Positions 1 through 13,900 of a stretch of DNA of 64,000 nt are shown here, piece by piece. Every line of letters begins with the position of its first letter. The first letter of the stretch is position 1. The notes under the pieces were generated by a model, which worked only from the letters and a program-made list of their open reading frames with translations, searched no databases and had not been told where the DNA came from. The stretch is from Phyto melanocephala (Eukaryota; Arthropoda; Insecta; Diptera; Rhinophoridae): assembly GCA_941918925.1 (NCBI GenBank), contig OW799235.1, positions 39,888,701-39,952,700 of the forward strand. Reading direction: 5' to 3'. Both the position numbers and the translations under genes were made by a program.

Positions 1-109
1 TAAGAATAGGCTTTAACTATTTTACTACTGTTATTTTATTCATTAAAAACTTTTAATTTCATTTTTCCACTATATAATTTTATAAATAAAAACAAAATTA
101 AAAAATTAA

Positions 110-370
110 AAGAAACAGTTTTTTCATTTGGCGAATTGTATTTAGGACAAAGACAATTTTTGCATTTGGGATAAACACAATTGTATTTGGAATAACAATT
201 TTTTTTTATTTGAAGAATTGTGTTTGGGACAAAGACAATTGCATTTGGTAATGCACTTCTTGTATTTGCCAAATTGTATTTGGATCAAAGACAATTTATT
301 TTAGTATAACAGTTTTTACATTTGCCGCTTCGTATTTAGGCTAACAGCACTTTTGTAGTTGCAACAAATA
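110..370. repeat. Degenerate short tandem repeat
   Basis: Imperfect repeats built on ATTTGGGACAAAGACAATT-like units, spaced irregularly about 30-60 bp apart, at least five partial units. Non-coding. Confidence 0.5.
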
Positions 371-539
371 GCAACTGCTATTGGGAACGATCCGAATGTA
401 AATTTTATTTGGGGTAAGGTTAAAATCATTTGCTATTACTACTTTTTTTTTTCTGTGCATAAATTAGAAACTTTTTAATAAAAATACATAAATACATACA
501 TTTGTTTGAACATTTTCAAATAATATCTTTTTCTGTGTA

Positions 540-922
540 GTGTAATAAGTGGTCACACGGAGATAAAAACTCATCTAGTTTGCTGGGGCTGTCAGACATG
601 TAGAGCTTTAAAGTGAGAGGATGAGACTTTGGTACATTATATTGATCATTGTCCTGCATGTGGTCGTTTTAAAGGCCAGAACTTTAACGTGAACACTAAG
701 CCGAACTTGGAATATCTAGGGAATTCGAATTGGAAATCCATAAGGAATTATATTGAGTGGGCTGGGTTCTAGACCTAGTCGACATTCTTAGAAAATTAGG
801 TTAATGGTTTTATTAAGAAAATCGTTTCTATTTAGAGCGAAAAGCATGCCAGTTGGACAGTTGGGTGTATGCCATTCGTGGGTTTGTGCTTTTAGTGCCC
901 CGCTTTACAACCTAACCTAACC
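540..922 (+). mobile_element. 5'-truncated LINE, 3' end of ORF2 plus 3' UTR
   Basis: A broken frame reads DETLVHYIDHCPACGRFKG, then LEYLGNSNWKSIRNYIEWAG and a stop. This resembles the cysteine/histidine tail that ends ORF2 of Jockey/R1-type retrotransposons (ET..H....CPA, then a final ..I..FI...GW). The element ends in AACCTAACCTAACC. A second copy with the same 3' UTR and tail lies inverted at 16829-17012. Confidence 0.6.
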
Positions 923-1806
923 ACAGGTAAATAAATATACATTTCTGATTGAAATAGTATAAAGAGATGTAGAATAATATCAATTTTTAATCTGCAAATT
1001 TTTCTTGATAAAGAGCTTATTTAAAAAGTTGTTTTGTTATTACGAATTTACCTTGTTTATACCTGTACCAATGCGCCTTAATAAAAATCAAATTTGACGA
1101 ATTTGAACTTGTTTTTGTTTTTGTTATTGTTTTTAATTTTTAATAGATATTGTTTGAACAGAATTGCTTTAAGTAAGTACATATGTACGTAAAAAAAGAA
1201 AACATACATACATTTTGTTTAATACATACATCCAAATGTGTATGTAATTGATAAGAAGCTGTCAAAATTATAACAACAAAATTATCACTTACATATTTCA
1301 TGTTCACTTTAGTATACATACATAAGTAGATATTTTTGTTTATATGTGTTGATTTATTTTTTAATTATATTACAAGCATGTGCTCCACGCAATAAACTTA
1401 ATCAGGTTCGTATTAAAATTTACAAATATTCTTATTATATACATGTACATATACATATTTGTACATTAATTAATACATACATACGTAGAAATGTGAATAT
1501 GTACTTTGAAGTTTTCACAATCAGTAACAAAAATAAGTTTTCAATGTTTTTTGCTGTGTTGACAGCGGCGATAACAGAGTAAGAAGTCTCAGTTATAAGT
1601 GATTATTTAAAGCGTTTGGTTTTGATTCATTTTTTTTTAACGTGATGTGCGGAAAGCTCGAAAAGTCTTTGGTAGAAAAGTCTTAGATGTCTAGTTTTAA
1701 TTGTTAGCTAAAAGGTTTTATTACAAAAAATATTAAATTTGATCTTATAATATTTGACATCCTAGTCACCCTGCCATAACAAGAATCAAATTTAAAATTT
1801 TAAAAA

Positions 1807-1911
1807 ATGAGTATAATGTTGAGCAAAAGTTTAAAAATATCAAATGCTATAAAAGCATCCTACTCGACAAATATTTGGAGAGCAGCCAGCATACAACCAC
1901 CAAGGCAACCT
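1807..1911 (+). CDS. P5CS: P5CS coding exon 1 (mitochondrial leader)
   Basis: Starts with ATG in an A-rich context (AAAAATGAG) and encodes 35 residues beginning [18 protein letters not shown], with five basic and no acidic residues, as expected of a matrix-targeting presequence. It ends at CCT|GTAAGA in phase 0. The link to exon 2 is inferred from phase and leader character, since this part of the family is poorly conserved; the next acceptor is 20 kb away. Confidence 0.8.
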
Positions 1912-4900
1912 GTAAGAAATATGTACATGTAGCATTAAGAGTATGAAACCAAAATATCAAATAATTATGTATATGGTTTGGTCATCTGTGATTAAAAATA
2001 CCATACATTGAACTAAACAATAGTATTTTTGTGTTAATCAGACAGTTTACATACAATATCTCTACAACATCTGTCAAATAAGCCTTTAATTAACCTAAAA
2101 TATTTTTTATGAATACGGCCCTAATATTATAAAGTGATTTTTTGCGTTGTTTTGCAATAAATTTATATTCGAACAAATGAGAAGTGCTATTTGTAATAAA
2201 AAATTGGGATTTGGTAGCTGAATAACTTGTTTTTTTTTTACTTTGAAAAACAGCTGTCTAATTCTACAGAAAGAAAAATATTTTTTCTTTTTCTCTCTCT
2301 CTCTCTCACATATTTTTAAAACGCCGAGCTTTATATACGTATAAAAAACATTCAAACAAAATAATTTTCTCCGTAATGCGAATACCTGGTCAACATGTAA
2401 TGATAAAGAGAAAATATCGGAGGTGAAATAATTTCAAATTTTATTTTTGTTTTTTTTTTCTAATCTTTGATTTTGAAGGCAAAACGTTTATAGATCATAA
2501 AATTTTTCCTGGAAAGCTGTGTTTGTAGTAATTATTTTGAGTATATAAGATGCAGGAATGTCGAACATGTGTATGAGTATTACACTCCTGTTCCTTTAAT
2601 ATTTTACTTTATTTCTGGAAAGTGTCCTTTAAATTAAATGAATAAAGATGAAAATAATTAATGAAACCAACAATTAGCAAAATAAACGGGAAAACAATAA
2701 TAACCAATAAATATCAAGTAACAGCGATAGAAAGCTTAAGCAAAATTGTTAGTAAGTTCTGGGAGCTGGTGGTAGTGTGTCAACAGAATTATCTAGCACA
2801 CTATCAATAACTGGTCTAAACTTAATGGTGGTTTTGCCGGTGCTATCACACCAAATGAGCAAGTGCTTACGCCAATGTTGATCTAAAGGTTTCTTTTTCT
2901 GGCCTTCCAAATCTTTTCTATAGTCGAATTCATCAATACGGTCTTTGAAATCTTCACGGGAATTAGCTCCTCGTGATTCTTTGCGATGTTCCATTGAAGT
3001 GATAGTTGCGACAGCATTCGTCAGTTGATTTTGAAGTTCAAGTGTCTCCATCAGGTCCGTATTCCAAAACATGCTTTTATCTATCACTTTAACTGCACTT
3101 AATTCCTTGTAAGTTTCTTGTATAAGTTTGCAGCCTTCTAAAAGAAGAATACCTTCTCGAAACACTGCAGCATGCCTGGTCATAATTTTTTGCATTCTAG
3201 AGCGGATTGTGGCTGGTGGTATAGAGCCCCTGCTGTGACGCTATATATCCAGCTTAGCAATTGACTCTTCACCCGTATCTTGCTTTAATGGAGGCAAAGG
3301 TTCTCCAGGTGTATTATGCTCAGTGATGGTATCGGCACATGCTTTTCCAAATACTAACAAATCCAATAGCGAATTGGCGCCAAGACGATTGGCACCATGT
3401 ACTGAAGCACAAGAACATTCACCGCAAGCAAACAGACCGGGTATTATAATATCGTTATCTGATTCATCAATACTGATTACTTGACCTTTGTAGTTGGTTG
3501 GAATTCCACCCATATTGTAGTGTACTGTAGGTAATACTGGAACCGGATCTTTAAAAACATCAACATTAGCAAATATTTGAGCAGTAACAACTATGCCCGG
3601 AAGCCGTTTAAGAATAACAGCTTGAGGTAAATGATGTAGTTGCAAATGAAGGTGATCTTTTTCGGGCCCACACCCATTGCCATTTAATACCTCAAGAGTC
3701 ATAGCTCGTGCCACTACATCACGCGAAGCCAAATCTTTAGCTTTAGAAGCATAATGCTCCATAAAACGCTCACCTTTTGAATTAAGAAAAAAGCCACCTT
3801 CACCACGGACGCCTTCTGTAATAAGACATCCAGCTCCATAAATTCCAGTAGGATGAAATTGTACAAACTCCATGTCTTGGAGGGGTAAACCCTTACGAGC
3901 AGCCATTGCCGTACCATCACCAGTGCAGGAGTGGCCATCTGTTGTAGAAAAATAAGTGCGACCACTGCCGCCTGTAGCAATCACAGTATTGGGAGCACGA
4001 AAACGATATATTAAACCATTTTCAAGATTCCACGAAATAATGCCACAACACTTGCAATTCTCGAATAGTAAATCTAACACAAAACATTCAACAAAATATT
4101 GACACTCATATGATAGCGATTGGCCATAAAGAGTTAGAATTAAGGCATGACCAGTTCGATCACTAACAGCGCACGCTCTATGTGCCATACCACCTTTGCC
4201 ATATCTAAGCGTTTGACCACCAAAAGCACGCTGATAAATCTTACCGTCGGCTGTGCGAGAAAAGGGCATTCCCCAATTTTCTAACTCTAAAACAGCTTCA
4301 GGTGCAGCTCTACACATGTAATGTATGCCATTTTGATCGCCTAACCAATCAGATCCTTTGACGGTGTCATAAAAATGATAACGCCAGTCATCTTTTTCCA
4401 TATTTTCTAAAGCAGCATTAACACCACCTTGAGCGGCAACCGTATGCGAACGTGTAGGAAATAATTTCGTTATGACAGCAGTTTTAAATCCGTTTTTCGC
4501 TAAACCCAAAGCTGCCCGCAAACCAGCACCTCCAGCACCAACAACAATTACATCAAAACTATAATCAACAATTGAATAATCTTTCCACAAATCTTTCTTT
4601 TTGCCCTCTTCTTCTTTACCATCGTTGAATTTTAAATGGTTAAGACTGCACTTATGTTGGACTGTATAAATGTTCCTTGTAAATTGTGGAAACAAAATTT
4701 TTCCACGTACTTTATTTGCTGCCGCATATACATATGCAACATGTTATGGTGTTTAAGCCAAATTTTTCTTAGAAGTTGAAAGTAAAATTAATAAGTAAAA
4801 TTGTGACAACTAAAATAATATTTAAAAATTCCTTTCAATGTTTGTAAAAGCATACGTACATAAGTATTATGTAGTATGTAAATTTTTTTATCCACGAATA

Positions 4901-7900
4901 AAATTTTATCTTTCATCAATTTTTTGTAGCACAGAACACAACTTTTATAATCATACCTCGAACTTTTTTTATCAGAAAAACGATGTGCTTTAAAAACTGT
5001 AAGATCTTTAAAAGGAAAGAAAATTTAATACTTACCCCCTAGGATAAAAGATAATTCTTCAAAGATGCTAAAACTGTATTTTTTACAAGCCTTAAAATAC
5101 AGCTGATTTGTTTTTTTTGTGTATTGCGAGGCCATTTTAAGACCGATCGGAAAAATATCGTTCACCGTTAGTATATTTTTATATTTTGTTGTTTGTGGTT
5201 TCTTAGTTGCTCATCAAATTGTACATATGAGTTCTATTATCTAGGCGAAAGTTTTTTTCGTCATCTCAAACAAAATTGACAATGTTTGGTTCAGGAATTA
5301 TTGACGTTTCCTTTTTAGCATTCGTATGTTTTTTCCGTGTTTTTTAGTCATTTGGTATATATTTTAAACATTTTATACGTGATAAGTTTTTTGTGTGGTG
5401 ATTAAATATTTCTTTCTTGAAATACAGGCAGAACTGCATACTTTATTTTCGTTATTATTATATTTTTTTAAAATTGATTTTAAGACTCGAATACATCCTG
5501 TAGTTTTAACTCTTACTTTTCAACTCAGCATAATATTATCACTCGTATGCTAAAATTAGTATTTTAAAACGTTGGAAAAGCTGCTTTTTATCGTATAGAA
5601 AAATTAGATATTTTTGGGGAATGTTCCAAGATGACATCCATTTTAAAATACATATGTATGTATATACTATAGCCTACCAACTTACAAGAAGAAAGAATTG
5701 CGCCGTACACCTTCAAGTATAAAGTGACGCCTTCAGCATTTACAGTCTGATTTTTAATTTTTAACGGTATTTTTGACGCGAGAAAGCCAAACACACAAAT
5801 TCAGTTCAAGTACCCCGATCTAATATACTGATATACGACGGTGCCCTAGTGCTGGGGACATGGCGATTTTTTAGAGCTTTTGGCAATTGAATTTTGCAGT
5901 TGGCAAAATGTTGCCCCTAAAGGCGGTTTTTTAACAAAGTTGTGAAATATGAAATATGTAGCGCATCACAGTGCGGCCGATTACAAAACAGCTGGCCAAA
6001 ATTCGAAAATTTCGGTAATTCACGCCAAAATGGAATCTTGTAGGTTTTTGGGGACGCTGGTTACAAATTGTATGTCAAATATACGGAAATTCACCCCCTT
6101 CACCACTAATCGACCCTCCCTGGGGTATAATATCATGTATTATTTATCATAATCAAGTTACATATCGTTTTTGAGGGGTTTGAGGTCACTGAATACGAAT
6201 TTTCTGTCAGAAACAAAGAAATCGAAAACAACAATTTTCAAAGTAAGAATTATACGTAATATATGTATAAAACAATGACTAAATTATAGTATAATATGAT
6301 AATATCGATTGAAGTAAAGTTAATAAAAAAATAATATTACATTAAGAGATTTCCGTTGTCCTCAAGATCATTAACATCTATATCGGTTTCCGACTCAGAG
6401 GCTGAGCTCTACACTTTCTTGCTCTGTTTTTTTTTTCTACTGACAGATGGGGACGATAATAAATTAAAAGCCTCTGCAGATAGAGATTTTAGCGGCTTAG
6501 TTGGCAATTTTCGACGACTCGAAATATAGGGATCAGAGGCTACTAAAAATCCTTTGAAAACATCTTCCTTTGTCTTCTGTCTGTAATCCTTTCTAGCAAA
6601 GCTGAGGCGATAGATGGAATAAAATTTATTGCAAGCCTCTAACTAAAGTAAAGTAAAGTTTGTACAATTTTTTTAGCTAACAGAACAGTAAATAAAAACG
6701 ATTTATTATATCTTCTTCGGTGCTAGTTATTTTCGCAGATTGTTGATGTTTTTCAAAAGAAATGTTGAGCAGTATTGCCATCGTTCGAAATGCTACTTGA
6801 TGCTTTCGGCTTATCTACATTGAGGTCCATTTCTTTTTATACCCGCCACCAAAAAAATGGTGGGGGTATATTCATTTTGTCATTCCGTTTGTAACACATC
6901 GAAATATCCATTTTAGACCCCATAAAGTATATATATTCTGAATCGGGGTTTGATTTTATGACGATCTAGCTATGTCCATCCGTCTGTCCGTCTGTTGAAA
7001 GCACGAAAGAGGTCGCACCGAAAAAGCTAGGGGGCTCAAATTTTGCCAGAATCTTTCTTATAGACAAGGTTTGTTTGGTATTGAAAATGGGCTGAATCGG
7101 AATATTAGGAAGAGAGTTATAGCTCGAAAAGCAAGAGTAGGTCGAAAAAACCGTGTCCTTCGAACATCGCATAAAATGGAATTGTGTCCAAACGCCTTAA
7201 CGTAGACTCATGAAACTTCGAATGTATATTTCCTGGGTAAAGACAATATTTATCTCCGAAAATTGTCTAAATCTATGCATTAGGAGAGGAGTTATCGATC
7301 AAAATGTACGAAAATTTATACCGCACAGTGTATTTTTCGGTATATTTAAAAACAAAAACGTCATAAAAGCACCAAAATTGGATGTACGACTCTGAAATTT
7401 TGCACATTTTGCTTTTTGGTGACACGCTTTCTTGTAACGGCAAATCAATGTGCCACGCTTACTTTTACGCCCACCTCCCATATAACGTTTTAACTAAAAT
7501 TCATATAATTTCTCTATTAATAAGGATTTTGGAATAATAAAGGACTATATTGAAACACCTAAGTTGTACTCATTAGCAAAAACAACTTTGACACGCCTAC
7601 TATAACGCCCACTTTCACTTTTGAATAGTGTCCAGGCGCATAAACGTAGAGGCATGAAACTTCGAATATATATTTATCGAGTCAAAAGAATATTTTTCCC
7701 TGAAAATCGCTTAAATCTATGAATTAGGAAAAGAGTTATAGATAAAAATGTACGAAAACTTATACCGCACAGTGTATACTTCAAATTTAAAACGTAATAA
7801 AACTGACAAAACTATATGTACGATTCTGAAATTTTGCAAACTGGCTTTTTGGTCAAAGTCTTCGTTATAACGGAAAATAGATGTGCCACGCACACTTTTT

Positions 7901-10900
7901 TCTTTAAATTTTTATAAAAATATATTAGTCATATATAAATATTAGCATTTATTCATCTTACACTGTGCCATTTATTGTACTGTAGCTTAATATAAGATAA
8001 AGATGATAAGATAGATGACTCTACTAGCAACTACTAGATGGCATGCGTACAACTTATGCTTATGTTCTCCTTAAGTTATGCTTTATTAAAAATAGGAATT
8101 TATAAAAATTTTACTTAAGTAAAAAAAAATTATCTCTAAGCATTATAAACAATTTATTTTCATGTACTTATGGCTAACAAATTTTAAAATTATACAAAAT
8201 TTATTTCGTTTGAAAATCTTTTAAAAGCAAAATGTTATAGAAGTTTAAAAATCAAAATCTTACTAATAAATTTCCCGTTTTAGAAAAATGCAGAGAATGT
8301 ATATTTTAAATCACCCTGTGGCCCCTAAAATTTAACCTTAAATTCACTTTCTTCCTCTTAAATTCATGTAAATTCTCTGTGAATAAAGATTTTGGAATAC
8401 TAAAGGACTATATTGAAATGTCTAAGTTATGTTTATTAGCAGAAACTTTATTGACACGCGTATTTTAACGGCCACTTTCATTGAAATACTTAATTTACGA
8501 AAACATTTTACTAGCATACCGAAGTTATAATGGGTGGTTTAATTTTAAGGGACTATGTTGATTTTGAATAAAATTATTATGAAATTATTATCATTTATTT
8601 TTATAATGATAATATTTGTATGCTTCAATTATGTATGGAGCAAAATATCGGCCAAATGGCCCCCGCGACCTCAACGGCACACCTCGATCCGATAGTCCAA
8701 ATTTTTAATAACACTGTTGATGCTCAATTGTTGGGCACGATGATGAGTCGAAGTTGACTGTTTGTTTGCCACACTATCGTGAAAAACAGGAATGCTTCTC
8801 ATTTAACGAATTAAGAAGGCATTCATAGATGTTCTAACATTTCATACAAACCTGCTCTAAATTTAAAATTTAACCACCCTCTACAAAGAAAGTGATGTTT
8901 ATTTTAGAGATTATTCCAAGCGATTAAAAAAATAATAAATATTGTGCTTTATATGTACACAAAATTGGTGGTGGGTATAAAAGATTCGGCACAGCCGAAT
9001 ATAGTGCTCTTACTTGTTCACTATTTCAATTTCATCAATAGTAGGCATCGAATTTTCCTGTTTTATAAAATTTGTCGACAAATCGACATTGCAATAAGTT
9101 CCTGGCACAATTCATTATATGGCTTAGAAAATAAAATCATTTTTAGAATTATACTTTAAATTTTATAATAAAATGTTTGTTAACATTAACTATTAACTCG
9201 TTGCAAATTTATGTTTTCAATTTAAGAGGTTTTCTTCTTTACATTTTCTTTTATTCAAACATATGATTTTGTTTTTTTTTATTCTTATTCTTATTCACTT
9301 TTAAAAACAGCTGCCAACAATTTGTTATAATTAATAACTTAAATTTCTTTAAAACGTTAAGCCAAAACTTTTTTATTACAAATACTAGAGTGCAATATTC
9401 GTGACTTTTTTTTCTAAATTTTGATATTTTTAAAAGGTTGACAAAAGTTGGTAAATTTTTTTGACTAATTCGAAAGAAGTGTCTTTTGTCTTTCATTTTG
9501 TTATACTGAGAGCACGAAGGTAAACCGAGCGAACTGACTTTTTCTCCAATGAAAAGAGCCAATGCTGAATTTTTAGGGACAATTTTGATGCACTCATATT
9601 TTCCAAACTATATATGCAATAACTTTTTGTTTTTCTTTAAATTAAAAACAAGGCTTCGGATTTAAGTAAAATCGACACTCAGATTTTTCCGCTCGAAACA
9701 TATTCGATATATAAATCTCTGTATTTGAACAGAATTACCATATATTTCCCTTTCATAACATTAACCTGATTTCAACCGATCTTTTTTAAGAATATATATA
9801 CATATATCTTAAAAGAAATTCAGATTTTTGTTTGCCGGACTATTCTCTATATAATAGCATTATTATATTTTTTTAAAGTAATTCTCAAAAAATGCCGAGC
9901 ATAAATCCCATAGTGCGATGTCGGGGTCTTCAGAAAGTTGACTTCAACATACACACGGACAGAATGACATAGCTTAATCGACTTCCCTATTCATAAGCTT
10001 TTAGAAAATATATACTTTATGGGGTCGGAAATGATGTCATTTCACTCGGAATGACAAACCCCTATATACCCTTTTCCATTGTGTGAAGGGTATAAAAAAG
10101 AATACTGTGGGGATTTACTCAAAAATGCACTAGTGAAATGTTACCACTTTGCGTCACTTAGTTTGGACGGAATCGCATTAAATTTGCTATCATAAACACA
10201 TTTTTTATGACCTAATCGTCATATCTTTTTCTAATTAACCTAATAGGCCCATTTTCAATACTAAACATTCTGATGTACTAGAAGTATTCTGTAACAACTT
10301 AATCGTTCCAGCGTTTCTGTTCGAGCTCTGTCGGACTTTTAGCAGACGCACGGACTTTATTAGGTCTAAAATTTAATATCCCACACATCTGTTTTTGGTG
10401 GTGGGTATAAAATGTGCTGGAAAAAGTACTATGATAAAAAATTTTTCAACTTTGATTTGGGGGCTTTAACTGAAACATTAAATTATATTGTTTTATTGTA
10501 TTTGCTAAAAACAAAGAAAAATGCTTTTTCGCATATTTATAAGAAGATCCATCCATCAGCAATTTTAATATAAATTAAATTGAACAACTCTTTATGGCTT
10601 TAAGACCTTAAATATCTGCTTTTTGTTTCTTTTTGAGCGTCAAATTTTAGGATTGTCATGGTTTGTAAAACATTTATCGAAAGCAAATACATTTATGTCA
10701 TCTAAATGGTGTGCACAAGTACAAGCAAATAAAAATACGAACAATTTCTTTCACAATTGTTTGTTAAAGCACTTAAGGACTAGAGTAAGGCGTAAATAAA
10801 TACATAAAAAAAATCAATATTATCTTGTAAATACATATAAAATTACTTATCTGCAATATTGTTAAGTATTTTTGATTGAATTTTATTTTTCTTATTTGGT

Positions 10901-13900
10901 CAGTCTTAATTTGATAATTTTTCAAATAAAATTTAATTTTATAAATTTAAACCTTAATATGAATTAGATACATATTTTATACCCGCCAACAAAAAAAATG
11001 GTGGGTCTATATTTATTTTGCCATTCTATTTGTAACACATTGAAATACACATTTTAGATCCCATAAAGTATATATTTGCTGATTTGGGGAATTTTATGAC
11101 GATCAAGCTATACCCGCCCGTCTGTTGAAAGCACGATATTAGTCGGACGGAAAAAACTAGGGGGCTAAAATTTTGCCAGAATATTTCGTATACACAAGGT
11201 TTGTTTGGTATAAAAAATGGGTTTAATCAGAATATTACGAAGAGAGTTATAGCTTGTAATACAAGAGTAGGTCAAAAAACCGTGTCATTTCAACATGGAA
11301 TAAAATGGAGTTGTGTCCAAACACAATAACGTAGAGCCATGAAACTTCGAACGTATATTTTATGAGAAAAAAAAAATATTTTTCCCTGAAAATCGATAAA
11401 ATCGAAATGTACGAAAATGTATACCACACAGTGTATTTTTTGGCATATACAAAATTAAAAACCTAATAAAACCGACTCTTTGCGTTAAAATAATTGATCT
11501 CTTGTTTTAAATAATAAAATTCTATTGTTCTAGTTCTCTGTTCAGTTGTGAACCTCTCCATTATAAATTCTCCAAGTGTTGTCTATATAATCTGAAAGAA
11601 AAAAATAAAATGAATTAATAAACAAAAAAGTTATTAAACTTTTACATCCCTTGGTTTCTTTTAGCCCACCCTGTATATATTTCCTGTAAGATTGCCTAGG
11701 AGAGTCGATGTTCGCCTGTACATCTGTCAGTGTGTTGGTTCTAACTTTTAGAAGCCCCCACATTTTTCACAGACGTATGTACATATATGTATGTGGTTAT
11801 TGTACAAAAATTTTTTCCATTTTTACAGAACCAATAAAAACGACAAAAAGTGCAATTTTGAAAACAATGCTTTTAACTGGCAATAGGCTTTGCCGTTTCC
11901 TAATGCGACGTTCAAAATGCTTCTTCTGTCCATTTTATATGACTGACGAACAACTTTTCAATATAATTGTGATCTAATGCCGAAATTAATTTGGGTATAT
12001 CAGCACAATGCTCGTGAATTTATATAACAAAGCACGGTCACTTCTCCTACTACTTGTTACACAAAAAAAAAAAATTCCTTCGGTCTCACTGTTTGTTGAT
12101 TGTTGTTTGCACAAATTTAAGATCTGAATATTAAAGAATTTTGTTGTTTTAGATTTGGATGAAAGCTGCTCTTCTTTTAAAACGTTTTCAGTTTCATCAG
12201 CAGGTATGATCGTTGTCCGAATTTAATCATTTGCGGATTTCTAAGTTTTATTTTTTTTTTTGACAGATATTGGTTTAGTCATTCAAGTTTCTGCTTCCCA
12301 TCGGTTAATAAGAACTTCTAGTTACAAACTGATTCTGAGAACATTTATTTATTAAAATTGGTGAACTATTTAAGGCAGCAGTTTTGTTTTTCTATAAAAA
12401 TGTTTTTGTATAGTAAAATTAAATGTTCAGATACAACTTGCAGTTTACACGACATACAAATACTTTTCGATTAATTACTGTAAATTCAAGTTTTATAATA
12501 TTTTCTTCATTTAAATTTTCATATTCCATCATATTCTTAAAACATTAAAACGGTGATGTTTGCATACAAAAATACATTGTTACTTGTCCATCGCCTCGAT
12601 AGTTAATATGAGTAAAAAAATAAAACTATGCCTTTAATACTGCCAGCCAGAGGATGGATATGATGTGGACAAGATTTTTAAAATTGTTACATCCGATTTG
12701 AAATAGGTAAAAAGTCTTTAAATTAAGAAATAAAGAAAATTTAAAATGTTGTCTACCAAAAATCATAAGTTTTTCTTATGAGTTACTATTTTTATACTCT
12801 AACATAATATAAAAAGTTTAGTAAATTAAATAAAAAACATACATAATAAAAAAATAAATCTGTTTTAAATATATTTGGTATTCAAGGCAATGTATTTATT
12901 CTATTTGAAATACACACGCACGTACACATAGATTCAGTGTAAATGTTTGTTTTATTAAAAATACATAAAAGTCAGTCTTCCGAACACAGACAGATGTACA
13001 TATGTGTATAATGTAAAAATTTAATATTACTCTTATATATCGATGCCTTACTTCCTCAACCTCGTATCTTAAAAAATAAAATTTTTCAGGAGAGACAAAA
13101 AAAAACGGTTCATCTTTTTATACTTCGGTGTTTGGTGAAAAGTTTAAATGCAATTATTATGGAATTGTTTGTATTTATGTATATTAGTAGTAATAATATA
13201 CTTATCTTTTTTGGTTAAAGCCTAAAACAATCGTTTGATATGAAAAAGTCAAAACCGTATTTTTTAAGTTACGAGGTTGAGGAAGTAAGGCACCGATATA
13301 CCGACTGCTTCATTTGCCAAATCGATTAACTCCACATTTAACATATTTCAATAAATATCAATGTCAAGCCATTTTTTATCGACTCCTAATTGCATAATTT
13401 TTTAAATTTCTTTTATAATAATGAAATAAAAAAAGTAAATCATGGTTACGACATGATCACGACGGTCATATAATAGTTTCTATAACAATACTTGGTTGTC
13501 GAAAACAAGTAATAGTTATTTTTTTTTCATTTCATCATATATTTTGTAACGATAATCAAGCATTTGTTTGAATTGTATCATTTAATGTTTATTTTTCCTA
13601 AAAATGTAAAAATGGTTATCATTTAAAAATAGTATGATTTAAAAAAATAATTTGACAAAAATAACATTATTTTCAAAAGCATTAAAAATTACAGATAATC
13701 ATTAAATAATAGGTTAGACAACAGTATGATTACAGATTAAGCAAGCTATGATTTTTTTTAATAATAATTTGATTTCAACTATTCTTCTTCTTGCTGAATA
13801 AATTTTTATTATTTTTAAAGTTTGAGATGTCAAAAAAATGAACAAAATTGTTGAAAAATTTAAGAAAATTTCAAAATAAACGAGAAAATGTAAAAAATAT

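Noticed and set aside
36..272. 78-codon - strand ORF near the left edge
   Set aside because: Lies on a degenerate tandem repeat; the Cys/Asn-rich peptide follows the repeat unit.
3241..3243. Selenocysteine or pyrrolysine explanation for the in-frame stop
   Set aside because: The codon is TAG, relatives have Leu, and pyrrolysine decoding is not known in animals.
3714..3980. 88-codon - strand ORF inside the SdhA-like gene, and other antisense ORFs over the transposases (14565, 15008, 44646)
   Set aside because: Out-of-frame or antisense shadows of real coding sequence.
4693..4695. TTG as start of the SdhA-like protein
   Set aside because: It is simply Leu in a frame that is open further upstream; a spliced upstream ATG exon explains the start better.
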